Source: Candidatus Aminicenantota bacterium (GTDB lineage: Bacteria; Acidobacteriota; Aminicenantia; UBA2199). From it: DNA of 43,515 nucleotides. Shown here piece after piece: positions 13,497-24,674 of this stretch; position 1 is the stretch's first letter, and every line of letters begins with the position of its first letter. The notes under the pieces are model-generated. The model ran no database searches. It had not been told where the DNA came from and worked only from the letters and a program-made list of their open reading frames with translations. A program made the translations under genes and the position numbers. The stretch covers positions 1-43,515 of the forward strand of contig DAHVOV010000157.1 in NCBI GenBank assembly GCA_027318645.1, in the 5' to 3' direction.

Positions 13497-13500
<4 letters not shown>
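13114..13500 (+). CDS. Bactofilin-like polymer-forming cytoskeletal protein
   Basis: 128 aa; repetitive beta-helix pattern with GDVKFKENFRIDGVLKGKLLSGNGLIVGESGEVEADIDV typical of the bactofilin family. Confidence 0.85.
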
Positions 13501-15823
<2,323 letters not shown>

Positions 15824-15838
15824 GACGGAGGAGCCCGC

Positions 15839-16738
15839 TCAGGGAACCTTCACGAACTCGTGGAAGACGCTCTTCACCATGGCGGTGACGTTGATCAGGA
15901 GCGCCTCCCGCGGGCCCAGCAGCGTGGGCGCGTCGTATTCCTCCGCCAGGATCCTCTCGGCGATGCGGGCGAAGTCCTGGCTCTCGCCCAGCCAGGCGAC
16001 GATCTTCTCCTTCAGCCGGCGCGTTTCCGCCAGGGAGCCCTCGAGGAACGCCCGCACCCGGCCGCGCCCCTGGACGGCGGCGTTGTGCGCCAGCGCCAGC
16101 AGGTCGGCGTCGAGCCCCAGGAGCTTCTGCAGCGAGGCCTCGTACATGGAGTAGCTGGACAGGAACAGCGGCTTGATGCGGCCGCTCCTCTCGACCACGC
16201 CGGCGGCGTCGCCGGCGAATAGGACGTTCCCCGGCCGCAGCAGGAAGGCGAGCGAGCAGCGGGTGTGCCCCGGCGTCTCGTAGACCTCGAGGCGCCTGCC
16301 GTCGGGCAGGTCGACGCGATCGCCCTCGGCCACGGCGCGCACGGAGCGCGGCCGGATGAAGCGCGAATCGCTGCGGTCGTTCTCCAGGGCCTTGAATTTC
16401 TGGTTCAGGTCGTCGATGAAGGCCACGGCCTTGTCGCTGTCCAGGACGTCCTTGGTCCGCTGCGAGGCGATGATGGCGAAGTCGTGCGCTTCCTGCAGCA
16501 GCGAGCAGGCGCCGACGTGGTCGTAGTGCGAGTGGGTGAGGAGCGTCATGGCCAGGCGCTCGCTCCCCAGCAGCGCGGCGAGCTTCTCGCGGATCTCGCC
16601 GGCCTTGGCCAGGACGGCGCAGTCGATCATGGCGCCGCCCTGGTGGCGGCCGCCGCGGAGCACGTAGAGCGGGAACATCGGCACGTTGAGGACGAAGAGG
16701 CCTTCGGCGAGTTCGCTGTAAGGCCGCATGCTCACCAC
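15839..16738 (-). CDS. MBL-fold metallo-hydrolase
   Basis: LLTHSHYDHVGACSLL, ETPGHTRCSLAFLL, LFAGDAAGVVE; GTG 16738 or ATG 16729 start. Confidence 0.85.
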   Translation of the reverse strand: MVSMRPYSELAEGLFVLNVPMFPLYVLRGGRHQGGAMIDCAVLAKAGEIREKLAALLGSERLAMTLLTHSHYDHVGACSLLQEAHDFAIIASQRTKDVLDSDKAVAFIDDLNQKFKALENDRSDSRFIRPRSVRAVAEGDRVDLPDGRRLEVYETPGHTRCSLAFLLRPGNVLFAGDAAGVVERSGRIKPLFLSSYSMYEASLQKLLGLDADLLALAHNAAVQGRGRVRAFLEGSLAETRRLKEKIVAWLGESQDFARIAERILAEEYDAPTLLGPREALLINVTAMVKSVFHEFVKVP

Positions 16739-17241
16739 GCCCCGCGGCGGAACAGCTCCTCACCCGGCTTGCGCGGGCGGGCCCCGGGCAGGCGCGCGGG
16801 ATAGCCCAGGCTCATCAGCGCCGCGATGCGCACCGCGTCGGGGACGCCCAGGGCGAGCTTGGCCTGGGCCTCGGAGAACGAGCCGATCCAGCACGTGCCC
16901 AGCCCCTCGCGCACCGCCTGCAGCGACATGTGGTCCAGCACGATGGCCAGGTCGATCGGGTAGGCCGGCTGGCCGCAGCGCATCACGTAGGAGGTATTCA
17001 GGGCGCATGCCGCCAGGATGACGGGCGCCTGGTGCAGGAACGGCTGGTGCGGGGAGGCGGCCTCGACCAGCTTCTCCTTCAGCGCTCCCTCCGTCACCAG
17101 GATGCGCCAATCCTGCTGGTTGCGGGCGGTCGGCGCCAGCCTTCCGGCCTCGAGGACGCGGGCCAGCTTTTCCTCCTCGACCGGCCTCCCGGCGTACTCA
17201 CGCACCGAGCGCCGTCCGGCGATCTCCTCGATGATGCCCAT
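16732..17241 (-). CDS. Nitroreductase family protein
   Basis: IAGRRSVREYAGRPVEEEKLARVLEAGRLAPTARNQQDWRILV and EGLGTCWIGSF motifs. Confidence 0.88.
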   Translation of the reverse strand: MGIIEEIAGRRSVREYAGRPVEEEKLARVLEAGRLAPTARNQQDWRILVTEGALKEKLVEAASPHQPFLHQAPVILAACALNTSYVMRCGQPAYPIDLAIVLDHMSLQAVREGLGTCWIGSFSEAQAKLALGVPDAVRIAALMSLGYPARLPGARPRKPGEELFRRGAW

Positions 17242-17244
17242 GGC

Positions 17245-17856
17245 TCAGAAACGATAGGCGGCGCCGACCAGCAGCGACACCGTTTCGCCGCCGACCTTCG
17301 CCGCGGGGCTTTTCCACAGGTCGGAAAGCCAGCGGTCAAAGCGCAGCTCGATAAAGGCCCCCCAGCGCTCCAGGGGGATGGCGTACCCCAGCGCCGCGGT
17401 GAGCCCGAACATGAATTTATTCGTATTATCGGAAATATCGGCGCTTTCCTCATTCCCGGACAACTGCAGCCTGTGGGCGAGGACGAGGTCGAACTCCGGG
17501 CCGATGGCGAAGTAGGGGGAAGCCCCGTCGCGCAGGCGGTAGGAGGCGAGCAGGGGCACGGACAGGACCGAGCAGCGATAGGTGCCGAGAGCCTCCTTTC
17601 CCGGGGCGTAGGCGATCGCGGCCTTCGCCCCTTTCTGGCGCAGGACCACGCGGCCCTCCAGCTTCAGCCGCGGAACGATCTCGCGGGCATAGCCGAGGCC
17701 GAAGGTCAGCCCGGTCTTCTGGTGCCGCTCCAGCGAGGCGACCTCGCTGGAAAAAAAGTACTTGCTCGAATGGACGCCCAGCAGGGCCTTGACCTCGTCG
17801 GCCAGGAGTGCCTGGGCCGCCAGCAGCAGCGACAGGAGCAGGATCGTTCTCTTCAT
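17245..17856 (-). CDS. Outer-membrane beta-barrel family protein
   Basis: Signal peptide MKRTILLLSLLLAAQALLAD, alternating beta pattern, C-terminal AAYRF. Confidence 0.65.
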   Translation of the reverse strand: MKRTILLLSLLLAAQALLADEVKALLGVHSSKYFFSSEVASLERHQKTGLTFGLGYAREIVPRLKLEGRVVLRQKGAKAAIAYAPGKEALGTYRCSVLSVPLLASYRLRDGASPYFAIGPEFDLVLAHRLQLSGNEESADISDNTNKFMFGLTAALGYAIPLERWGAFIELRFDRWLSDLWKSPAAKVGGETVSLLVGAAYRF

Positions 17857-17907
17857 CGCCAAGACCCTAGCACAGCGAAGCCGTTTTTTCAATCTCGGCG
17901 AAGGGAG

Positions 17908-17936
17908 TTGACAAGCGTCCGCGCTTGCGTTAGCAT
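17908..17936 (+). promoter_or_regulatory. Candidate sigma70-type promoter for the cobalamin riboswitch/btu operon
   Basis: TTGACA-N17-TAGCAT just upstream of the riboswitch. Confidence 0.55.
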
Positions 17937-17941
17937 GGAAC

Positions 17942-18107
17942 TTGAGGCTTGATTCAAGGGAAGAGGGTTCAACCCCACAGCCCCCGCTGCCGTGACCGGA
18001 CCTGGCGACAGGAAGTGTCCTTGAAAGCTTCAGCCACTGCCCATGAGGGCGGGAAGGCTTTTTAAGGACTCCGGGAGTCGGAAGACCTATCAGGCTTCAG
18101 CCCGATT
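17942..18107 (+). ncRNA. Cobalamin (B12) riboswitch
   Basis: Order of conserved-like segments GGGTTCAACCCCACAGCCCCCGCTGCCGTGA, AGCCACTGCCCATGAGGGCGGGAAGGC, GAGTCGGAAGACCTATCAGGC (B12-box-like), directly upstream of btuB. Confidence 0.9.
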
Positions 18108-18171
18108 CCAATTATCCGCGGAGGGCGGATAAGGATGAGATTGCGGCCGACCTGATCTCTGGAGCAACGCA

Positions 18172-19989
18172 ATGCGAAACGCATGGGTCTCGCTGGTCCT
18201 GTTCTGCGTCTGTCTTTCCCTTCCCGCGCCGGCGGCGGAGAAGAAAAAGGAAAAACCCGACATCGAGGAGAAGGTGGAGGTCATCGGCAAGGTGCCGCTG
18301 ACCCGCGCCCTGCAGAGCGTCTCGGTCCTGGACCGCGACCAGATGCAGGGCTTCGGCGGGGACGGCCTGCAGGGGCTGATGAACCAGTGCCCGGGCATCC
18401 TGGTGCTCAACGCCGGGAACCCGGCCCAGTTCTCCTACGCCTTCGCCCGCGGCGCCGCGGTCAACCAGCTGCTGGTCCTGGTCGACGGCGTCAAGCTGCA
18501 CGATCCTTCGTCGTCGCTGGCGGGGAATTTCTCCTTCCTGGACCCGCAGCTGGTGGAGAAAGTGGAGGTCGTGCGCGGGCCGCTGAGCAGCCTGTACGGC
18601 TCCAGCGCCATGGGCGGGGTGGTCAACGTCGTCACCCGCCGCGACGAGGGGCTGGCCGTCTCGCTCGCCGGGGGCAGCCACGGCACCCTGGCGGGGGACC
18701 TTCATTTCGGCAGGCGCCTGGGCGACTTCCGCGTGTCGGTCAACGGCAGCCTGCTGGACTACGACGAGCGCCTGGTGAACGACCGGGTCGAGCGCCGGAG
18801 CCTCTCCGTCCATTCCGGCTTTCAGCGGGACGGCCTCTCCCTCGGCCTTTCCCTGTTCGGCCAGTTCGTCGACGCCGGCATCCCCTGGAACCTGGGGGCG
18901 CCGACCCCCCGGCGCGGCTACCAGCAGGACAATTTCATCCTTTCCCTGCCGCTGAGCCTGGCCCTCGGCCGCAACGGCCGGCTCGAGGTCACCGGCTCGC
19001 TCCGCTGGAACCGCTACGACTTCCGCGACCCCGACGACGCGTGGAACCCGCAGTTCGCCAACGAGTCCTTCATCGCCGAGGCGCAGGCCAGGTATTCCTC
19101 GACCCTGCTGGAGCGGCTGCACCTGGTCGTGGGCGCCGACGTGTCGTCGCAGCGGATCGCCAACGCCGAGAACGGCCAGCCGCTGATCGCGCGCGCCGCC
19201 ATGGCGCTGGGCTCGGTCTATGCCGACCTGCAGGCCGACCTCGGCCGGCTGCTGCTGTCGGGTTCGCTGCGCGTGGACCGCTACCAGGGGCTGGACGCGG
19301 TCCTGTCCCCGCACCTGGGCGCCTCGTTCACCATCGCACCCTTCCTCAAGCTGCGGGCGTCGGCCTCGCGCAGCTTCCGCGCGCCGTCGCTGCCGGAGAT
19401 GCTCAATCCCTATTGGGGCAACCCCGGGCTGCGGCCCGAGAAGGGCGGCTCGCTCGAGGCCGGGTTCGACTGCTACCTGCCCCGGCTGCAGGGCGGCGTC
19501 ACCGTCTTCGCCTCCACCTACCGCAACCTGATCGGCTTCAGCCCGCTGACCAGCCGCTTCGCCAACATCAACCGCGCCGATGTCGACGGCGCGGAGGCGA
19601 GCTGCGACTGGGAGTTCGTCGCCGGGCTGCGCGCGCGCGTCGCCTACACCTACCTCCATACCCGGGACGCCCAGTATGGCCGGGAGCTGCTGCGCCGGCC
19701 GCGCCATGTGCTGAACTCCTCGCTCTCCTACAGCGGCCGCCGGCTGTCGCTCGTCGTCGAGGCGGCCTATGTCGGCAGGCGCCTCGATTATGACGAGCTG
19801 CTGTGGACGGTCGCCGAGAACAAGGCCTTCAGCCAGGTCGGGTTGCTGCTGCGCCAGAAGGTCCTGAAGAACATGGAGGTCTTCTGCCGGGTGGACAACG
19901 CCCTCAACTCCCGCTTCGACGAGGTCCTGGGCTACCCGGCGCCCTTGCGCCGCGTCATGGTCGGCGCCGCCTACCGGGTGGGCGAGTGA
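18172..19989 (+). CDS. btuB: TonB-dependent cobalamin receptor BtuB-like
   Basis: Signal peptide, TonB-box-like VEVIG, plug domain LLVLVDGVKLHD and VEVVRGPLSSLYGSSAMGGVVNVVTRR; riboswitch upstream; SD GGAG at 18161-18164. Confidence 0.9.
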   Translation: MRNAWVSLVLFCVCLSLPAPAAEKKKEKPDIEEKVEVIGKVPLTRALQSVSVLDRDQMQGFGGDGLQGLMNQCPGILVLNAGNPAQFSYAFARGAAVNQLLVLVDGVKLHDPSSSLAGNFSFLDPQLVEKVEVVRGPLSSLYGSSAMGGVVNVVTRRDEGLAVSLAGGSHGTLAGDLHFGRRLGDFRVSVNGSLLDYDERLVNDRVERRSLSVHSGFQRDGLSLGLSLFGQFVDAGIPWNLGAPTPRRGYQQDNFILSLPLSLALGRNGRLEVTGSLRWNRYDFRDPDDAWNPQFANESFIAEAQARYSSTLLERLHLVVGADVSSQRIANAENGQPLIARAAMALGSVYADLQADLGRLLLSGSLRVDRYQGLDAVLSPHLGASFTIAPFLKLRASASRSFRAPSLPEMLNPYWGNPGLRPEKGGSLEAGFDCYLPRLQGGVTVFASTYRNLIGFSPLTSRFANINRADVDGAEASCDWEFVAGLRARVAYTYLHTRDAQYGRELLRRPRHVLNSSLSYSGRRLSLVVEAAYVGRRLDYDELLWTVAENKAFSQVGLLLRQKVLKNMEVFCRVDNALNSRFDEVLGYPAPLRRVMVGAAYRVGE

Positions 19990-20876
19990 AGCAGGCCGCC
20001 GGCGCAGGCCGCGCCTTTTCCCGCGCCGCGGCAATGGCGCTCCTGGCGCTCCTGCTTCCGGCCGCCCTGCTCCCCCAGCGGGTGGTCTCCCTGGCGCCGG
20101 GGCTGACCGAGATCGTCTTCGCCCTCGGCCGCGGCAAGAAGCTGGTGGGGGTGACGAGGTTCTGCGATTTCCCCGCGGAGGCCAAGGGGATCGCCAAGGT
20201 CGGCGGCTTCCTCGATTTCGGCGTGGAGGCGCTGGTGGCGCTGGCGCCCGACATCGTCCTGGCCTATCCCGAGCATTCCGCCCGGCTGCGCGCGCTGCCG
20301 CCGCGGGTGCGGGTGGTGACGGTGGCGCACGACCGGCTCTCCGACCTGCTGGCGTCGCTGGAGACGATCGGCCGCGAGCTGAACGCCGCCGGCGAGGCCC
20401 GGCGCCTGGCGGAAGGGATCCGCCAGCGGCTGGCGCGGCTGTCGCGCGGCGTCGCCGCTGAAAAGAGAACGCGCGTCCTCTTCGTCGCCGGGCGCAACCC
20501 CGACGAGCTGAGGAACATGTTCATCGTCGGTCGCAACGACTTCCTGAACGACCTGCTGGAGGCCGCCGGCGGGACGAACGCCTATCCGGGAGGTGTCGAC
20601 TATCCCAACATCTCCCTGGAGACGGTCATCGCCCTCGACCCCGAGTTCATCTTCGAGATCTCCGCCCATTACGAGGGGATCGCCGACGAGCGGATCTTCG
20701 CCCTCTGGAAGCCGCTGTCGATGGTGACGGCGGTGGCCGCCGGCCAGGTGCGCGTCATCCGCGACCCGTCCTGGCTGCGGCCGGGGCCGCGGGTGGCCCA
20801 GGTCGCCGAGGAGCTGGCGCGCATCCTCCATCCCCGCCTGTGGCTGGAAGCGGGAAAGGGGCGGCCCCGTGCTTGA
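19986..20876 (+). CDS. btuF: Cobalamin ABC transporter substrate-binding protein BtuF-like
   Basis: PQRVVSLAPGLTEIVFALGRGKKLVGVTRFCDFPAEAK, a BtuF/FhuD-type periplasmic binding motif; GTG start overlapping the btuB stop. Confidence 0.85.
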   Translation: MKQAAGAGRAFSRAAAMALLALLLPAALLPQRVVSLAPGLTEIVFALGRGKKLVGVTRFCDFPAEAKGIAKVGGFLDFGVEALVALAPDIVLAYPEHSARLRALPPRVRVVTVAHDRLSDLLASLETIGRELNAAGEARRLAEGIRQRLARLSRGVAAEKRTRVLFVAGRNPDELRNMFIVGRNDFLNDLLEAAGGTNAYPGGVDYPNISLETVIALDPEFIFEISAHYEGIADERIFALWKPLSMVTAVAAGQVRVIRDPSWLRPGPRVAQVAEELARILHPRLWLEAGKGRPRA

Positions 20877-21624
20877 GGTCCGCGGGCTTTCCTACTCGGC
20901 CGGGCAGCGGCCGGTCCTGCAGGGGATCGACCTGACGCTGGCGGCGAACGACTTCCTGCTGGTCTTCGGGCGCAACGGCGCCGGGAAGTCGACGCTGCTG
21001 CGCCTGCTGGCCGGCAGGCTCCGCGCCGGCGCGGGGCAGGTGCGCCTGGCGGGCCGCGACCTTGGCAACTACTCCCGGCGGGAGCTGGCGCGCCACGTCT
21101 CCTTCCTGCCGCAGGCCGACGAGTTCTCGCTGCCGATGCTCGTCAGCGACGTGCTGCTCGCCGGCCGCTACCCGTACCGCTCCCTGTTCCGCGGGCCGAG
21201 CCGCCTCGACATCGAGGCCCTCGACGCCGGGGTGGCGCAGTTCGGCCTCGAGGCGCTGCTGCTGCGCAACGTGCAGACCCTCAGCGGCGGGGAGAGGAAG
21301 AAGGTGCTCCTGGCCGCCGCCTTCATCCAGGACGTGCCGCTCATCCTGCTCGACGAGCCGCTGAGCTTCCTCGACCCGGGGAGCGCGCAGCAGCTCACGC
21401 GCATGCTGTCCGGCCTGCACCGCGGCGGGCGGACGATCGTCGTAGTCTCGCACGAGATCGAGCGCTTCTTCCCGCTGGCGACGCGCATGCTGGCGCTCGA
21501 CGCCGGCCGCGCGCGCTATTCCGGCCCGCGGACATCCTCCACCGACCTGTTCTGCGACGTGTACGGGATCCCGTTCCAGAGGATCGCCGCCGCCGGGCGC
21601 GAGCTCATCATCGCCGATGAATAA
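20869..21624 (+). CDS. btuD: Cobalamin/iron-siderophore ABC transporter ATP-binding protein
   Basis: Walker A GRNGAGKSTLLRLLAG, LSGGERKKVLLAAAF, ILLDEPLSFLDPG. Confidence 0.88.
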   Translation: MLEVRGLSYSAGQRPVLQGIDLTLAANDFLLVFGRNGAGKSTLLRLLAGRLRAGAGQVRLAGRDLGNYSRRELARHVSFLPQADEFSLPMLVSDVLLAGRYPYRSLFRGPSRLDIEALDAGVAQFGLEALLLRNVQTLSGGERKKVLLAAAFIQDVPLILLDEPLSFLDPGSAQQLTRMLSGLHRGGRTIVVVSHEIERFFPLATRMLALDAGRARYSGPRTSSTDLFCDVYGIPFQRIAAAGRELIIADE

Positions 21625-22591
21625 GAGGCTCTGGCTCGTCGCGGCCCTGGTCGCGCTCCTGCTGGCGGTGACGCCGTTCCTGGGGATCGTCGCTGTCGAT
21701 CCCCGCGCCCTGCTGCGGGAAACCCCGGCCAGCTTCATCTTCTGGCAGCTGCGCCTGCCCCGCGCCCTGCTGGGCTTCGCCGCCGGCGGCATCCTGGCCC
21801 TGGCGGGCCTGATCTGCCAGAGCCTGTTCCGGAACAACCTCGCCACGCCCGACCTGATGGGCGTCTCGTCGGGGGCCGCCGCCGGCGCCGTCGTCGCCCT
21901 CGAGCTCAAGGGGCGGCTCGCCGGCCTGGGCATCGGCGGCCCGACCCTCTTCTCCTTCCTGGGGGCGCTGGCGGCCATCCTGCTCATCTTCGCCATCGCC
22001 CGCATGGTCCGCAGCTTCTCGCTCTATACCCTGCTGATGTCGGGGGTGGCCATCAACTTCTTCTTCTCGGCGGTCATCGTGATCTTCCAGTACGTCCTCG
22101 ACTTCGCCGACACGTTCTCGCTGCTGCGCTGGCTGACCGGCGGCATCGTGGTCGCCGGCTATTTCGAGGCCGTCTTCCTGCTGGCCCTGCTGGCGGCGTT
22201 CCTGGGGCTGGCGTGGATCTTCCGCCAGGAGCTGCTGCTGCTGGCGGCCGGCGACGACTTCGCCGAGAGCCGCGGGCTCGATGCCGCCGCCTTCCGCCGC
22301 TGGGCCTTCGTCGGCCTGGCGGTGTTCGTCGGCGCCGTGGTCTCGCTGTGCGGCCCCATCGGCTTCGTCGCCCTGGTGGTGCCCCACCTCTCGCGTTCGT
22401 GGGGACGATGCCGCCAGGGGGAAACGATGGCCTTCACCGTCCTGCTGGGCGGCGGCCTGCTCGTATTGGCGGACCTGCTGGCCCGCTCGCTGCTGCCGCC
22501 GGTCGAGGTGCCGGTGGGGGTCGTCACCTCGCTGCTGGGCGCGCCCTTCTTCCTCGTTCTCCTGCTCGCCCAGCTGCGGCGGGGCGAGTGA
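21617..22591 (+). CDS. btuC: FecCD/BtuC-family ABC transporter permease
   Basis: RLPRALLGFAAGGILALAGLICQSLFRNNLATPDLMGVSSGAAAGA, CGPIGFVALVVPHLSR. Confidence 0.9.
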   Translation: MNKRLWLVAALVALLLAVTPFLGIVAVDPRALLRETPASFIFWQLRLPRALLGFAAGGILALAGLICQSLFRNNLATPDLMGVSSGAAAGAVVALELKGRLAGLGIGGPTLFSFLGALAAILLIFAIARMVRSFSLYTLLMSGVAINFFFSAVIVIFQYVLDFADTFSLLRWLTGGIVVAGYFEAVFLLALLAAFLGLAWIFRQELLLLAAGDDFAESRGLDAAAFRRWAFVGLAVFVGAVVSLCGPIGFVALVVPHLSRSWGRCRQGETMAFTVLLGGGLLVLADLLARSLLPPVEVPVGVVTSLLGAPFFLVLLLAQLRRGE

Positions 22592-22595
22592 GCGG

Positions 22596-24665
22596 CTACT
22601 CCCTCCTGAGCCGCAGCTCCTCGTAGCCGACCAGCACGGAGGGCGAGGACGACTTCAGCACCTCGAAGGCGACGCGGCTGCCGCCCGCGGGGTTGGCCAC
22701 CGAGGTCTCGAACGCCCGCTCCTCCCCCTGGCGCACGTCGCGGAACAGCAGCTGGTCGACCAGCTCGCCGCCGGCATAGACGCGCAGCACGAGGTACTCG
22801 GCCGCGGCCGGGTACGTGAGGGTGCCGTGGACCAGCAGCCAGTCGGCGCGGGAGGCGACCTCGCCGGGGCCGGCCGCGATGTCGCGGCCGTCCATGTCGC
22901 TGATCCGGCGGATGCTGATGCGGGCGCCGGGCACGATGACCTTCATCTCGCGGATGCCGCTCTCGGCCACGACGGCGCCGGCGCTGTCGACGGCCCGCAC
23001 CTGCCAGTAGGTCCAGCGGTCGCGGCCGATGGCGCGCCAGGTCTCGGCGTCGGGCGCATAGCGGGTCTGGTCAGGGCATTCGTGCCATGCCAGGTCGGCG
23101 TCGGCGCGCAGCAGCGGGAACAGGCTCCCGGAAAAGGCGATCTGATAGCGGGAGCCGCCGAGGGCCCGCTCCCAGGAGAAGCTCGCCGCCTCGTCCTCCT
23201 TGAGGACGGCGCCGTCATTGGGGCCGAGAAGGGCGATGATGTTCTCGTAGGGCAGGACGAAGTAGCGCAGGGTGGGGAAGACGGCCATGTCGAGCGCCGG
23301 CCGCGTCAGCTGCAGGGTGATGGTGTGCATGCCGGGGTCGAAGGTGGGCAGGCCGGGGACTTCCGGGGTGGGGATGGTCTTGACCTGCCCCTGGTAGGCC
23401 GTTTCGTTGAAGAAATACGAGGGCTGGCCGTCGACGATCCAATAGCCGGAGACGATGCCCGTGCCGCGCATCTTCATCTTCAGCTGCGCGCGAACGGCCT
23501 TGGAGTTGCGCGGCACGACCTGGTAGTACTTGCCGTTGTCCAGGGTGATCTCGGCGATCTCCAGCGCCACCGAGTCGCTGATGCCCAGCACGCGCACGGC
23601 GGCGGCGAAGGTCTTGGCGCTGGCGCCGTTCTCGTCGCGGGCGGTGATCTTGTAATTGCCGGCGCGGGCATAGGAGTGGGTCATGATCAGCGGGCCGGGG
23701 AAGGCGCCGGGCCGGGCGGCCACGGGCACGGGGGCGGTGGCGGTGCTGCCGTCGCCGAAGTCCCACTGCACCAGGGGACCGCGGAAGTTGACCGCCGTGA
23801 CCGTCAGCTCCTCGTTGACCCGCACTTCGGGGGAGGAGAGCGACAGCGAGCGGTTGTCGGGCAGGATGGTGATGGCGCGGGTGGCCGGGGCGATGTTCGT
23901 GTAGCCGTGCTCGATGGCGCTGACGGTGAACGTGCCCGGGTTCTGGAAGCGGTGGGCGACCGCCGGCGAGACGTTCGCCAGCAGGGTGCCGTCGCCGAAG
24001 TTCCAGTCGATGGCGGCGATGCGGAAATTGGCGGCCTGGAACAGGACCTCCTGGTCGACGCGCGGCAGCTCCGGGGTGTAGACGATCTGCCGCACCGGGA
24101 TCACGACGTTCACCGTCGTGCTCACCGGCGTGGTCTTGAGGTTGCCGTTCCAGTCATAGACGCGGAGGGTGTAGGCGCCGGCGCGGGCGTAGGCGTGGGT
24201 GACGACCGAGCCCTGGTCGCTGAGCCGGGTGCCATCGCCGAAGTCCCAGGCCAGGTCGGTCGGGGTGATGAAATTCCCGGCGCTGAAGGTCACCGTCTGC
24301 CCGACCGCCGGCAGCGCCGGGTCGAGCGTCAGCGTGCGGTTCTCCAGCACGGTGATGGTGCGGTACTCGTCGAGAGGGCAGGTGGGGGTGCCGCCGTAGG
24401 AGCGGTGGAAGCGCATCTGATACGCGCCGGGGTTGCGGTAGATGTGGAAGTGGGTGAACGAGCCGGTGAACTGGCTGTCGATGCCCGAGACGGAGCTGCC
24501 GTCGCCCCAGTACAGGGTGCAGCTGGAACCCATCCCGCAGGTCACGTACATGCCGAGGCTCTGGCCGACGTTGACCACGCCCGAGGAAGGGCTAGTGACG
24601 ATGGCCGACCGCAGGGGCGCGACGACGGCCGCGAGAAGGAAGAACAGAACGAGCGTCTTTTTCAT
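22596..24665 (-). CDS. Secreted PKD-repeat protein
   Basis: Signal peptide; several PKD-like units (LAWDFGDGTRL...HAYARAGAYTLRVYD; IDWNFGDGTLL...HRFQNPGTFTV; VQWDFGDGSTA...HSYARAGNYKITARD). Confidence 0.82.
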   Translation of the reverse strand: MKKTLVLFFLLAAVVAPLRSAIVTSPSSGVVNVGQSLGMYVTCGMGSSCTLYWGDGSSVSGIDSQFTGSFTHFHIYRNPGAYQMRFHRSYGGTPTCPLDEYRTITVLENRTLTLDPALPAVGQTVTFSAGNFITPTDLAWDFGDGTRLSDQGSVVTHAYARAGAYTLRVYDWNGNLKTTPVSTTVNVVIPVRQIVYTPELPRVDQEVLFQAANFRIAAIDWNFGDGTLLANVSPAVAHRFQNPGTFTVSAIEHGYTNIAPATRAITILPDNRSLSLSSPEVRVNEELTVTAVNFRGPLVQWDFGDGSTATAPVPVAARPGAFPGPLIMTHSYARAGNYKITARDENGASAKTFAAAVRVLGISDSVALEIAEITLDNGKYYQVVPRNSKAVRAQLKMKMRGTGIVSGYWIVDGQPSYFFNETAYQGQVKTIPTPEVPGLPTFDPGMHTITLQLTRPALDMAVFPTLRYFVLPYENIIALLGPNDGAVLKEDEAASFSWERALGGSRYQIAFSGSLFPLLRADADLAWHECPDQTRYAPDAETWRAIGRDRWTYWQVRAVDSAGAVVAESGIREMKVIVPGARISIRRISDMDGRDIAAGPGEVASRADWLLVHGTLTYPAAAEYLVLRVYAGGELVDQLLFRDVRQGEERAFETSVANPAGGSRVAFEVLKSSSPSVLVGYEELRLRRE

Positions 24666-24674
24666 GGTGGCTCC

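Noticed and set aside
17310-17318. TTTTCCACA DnaA-box match
   Set aside because: Single isolated 9-mer inside a coding region about 8 kb from the putative origin; no cluster, so likely chance.
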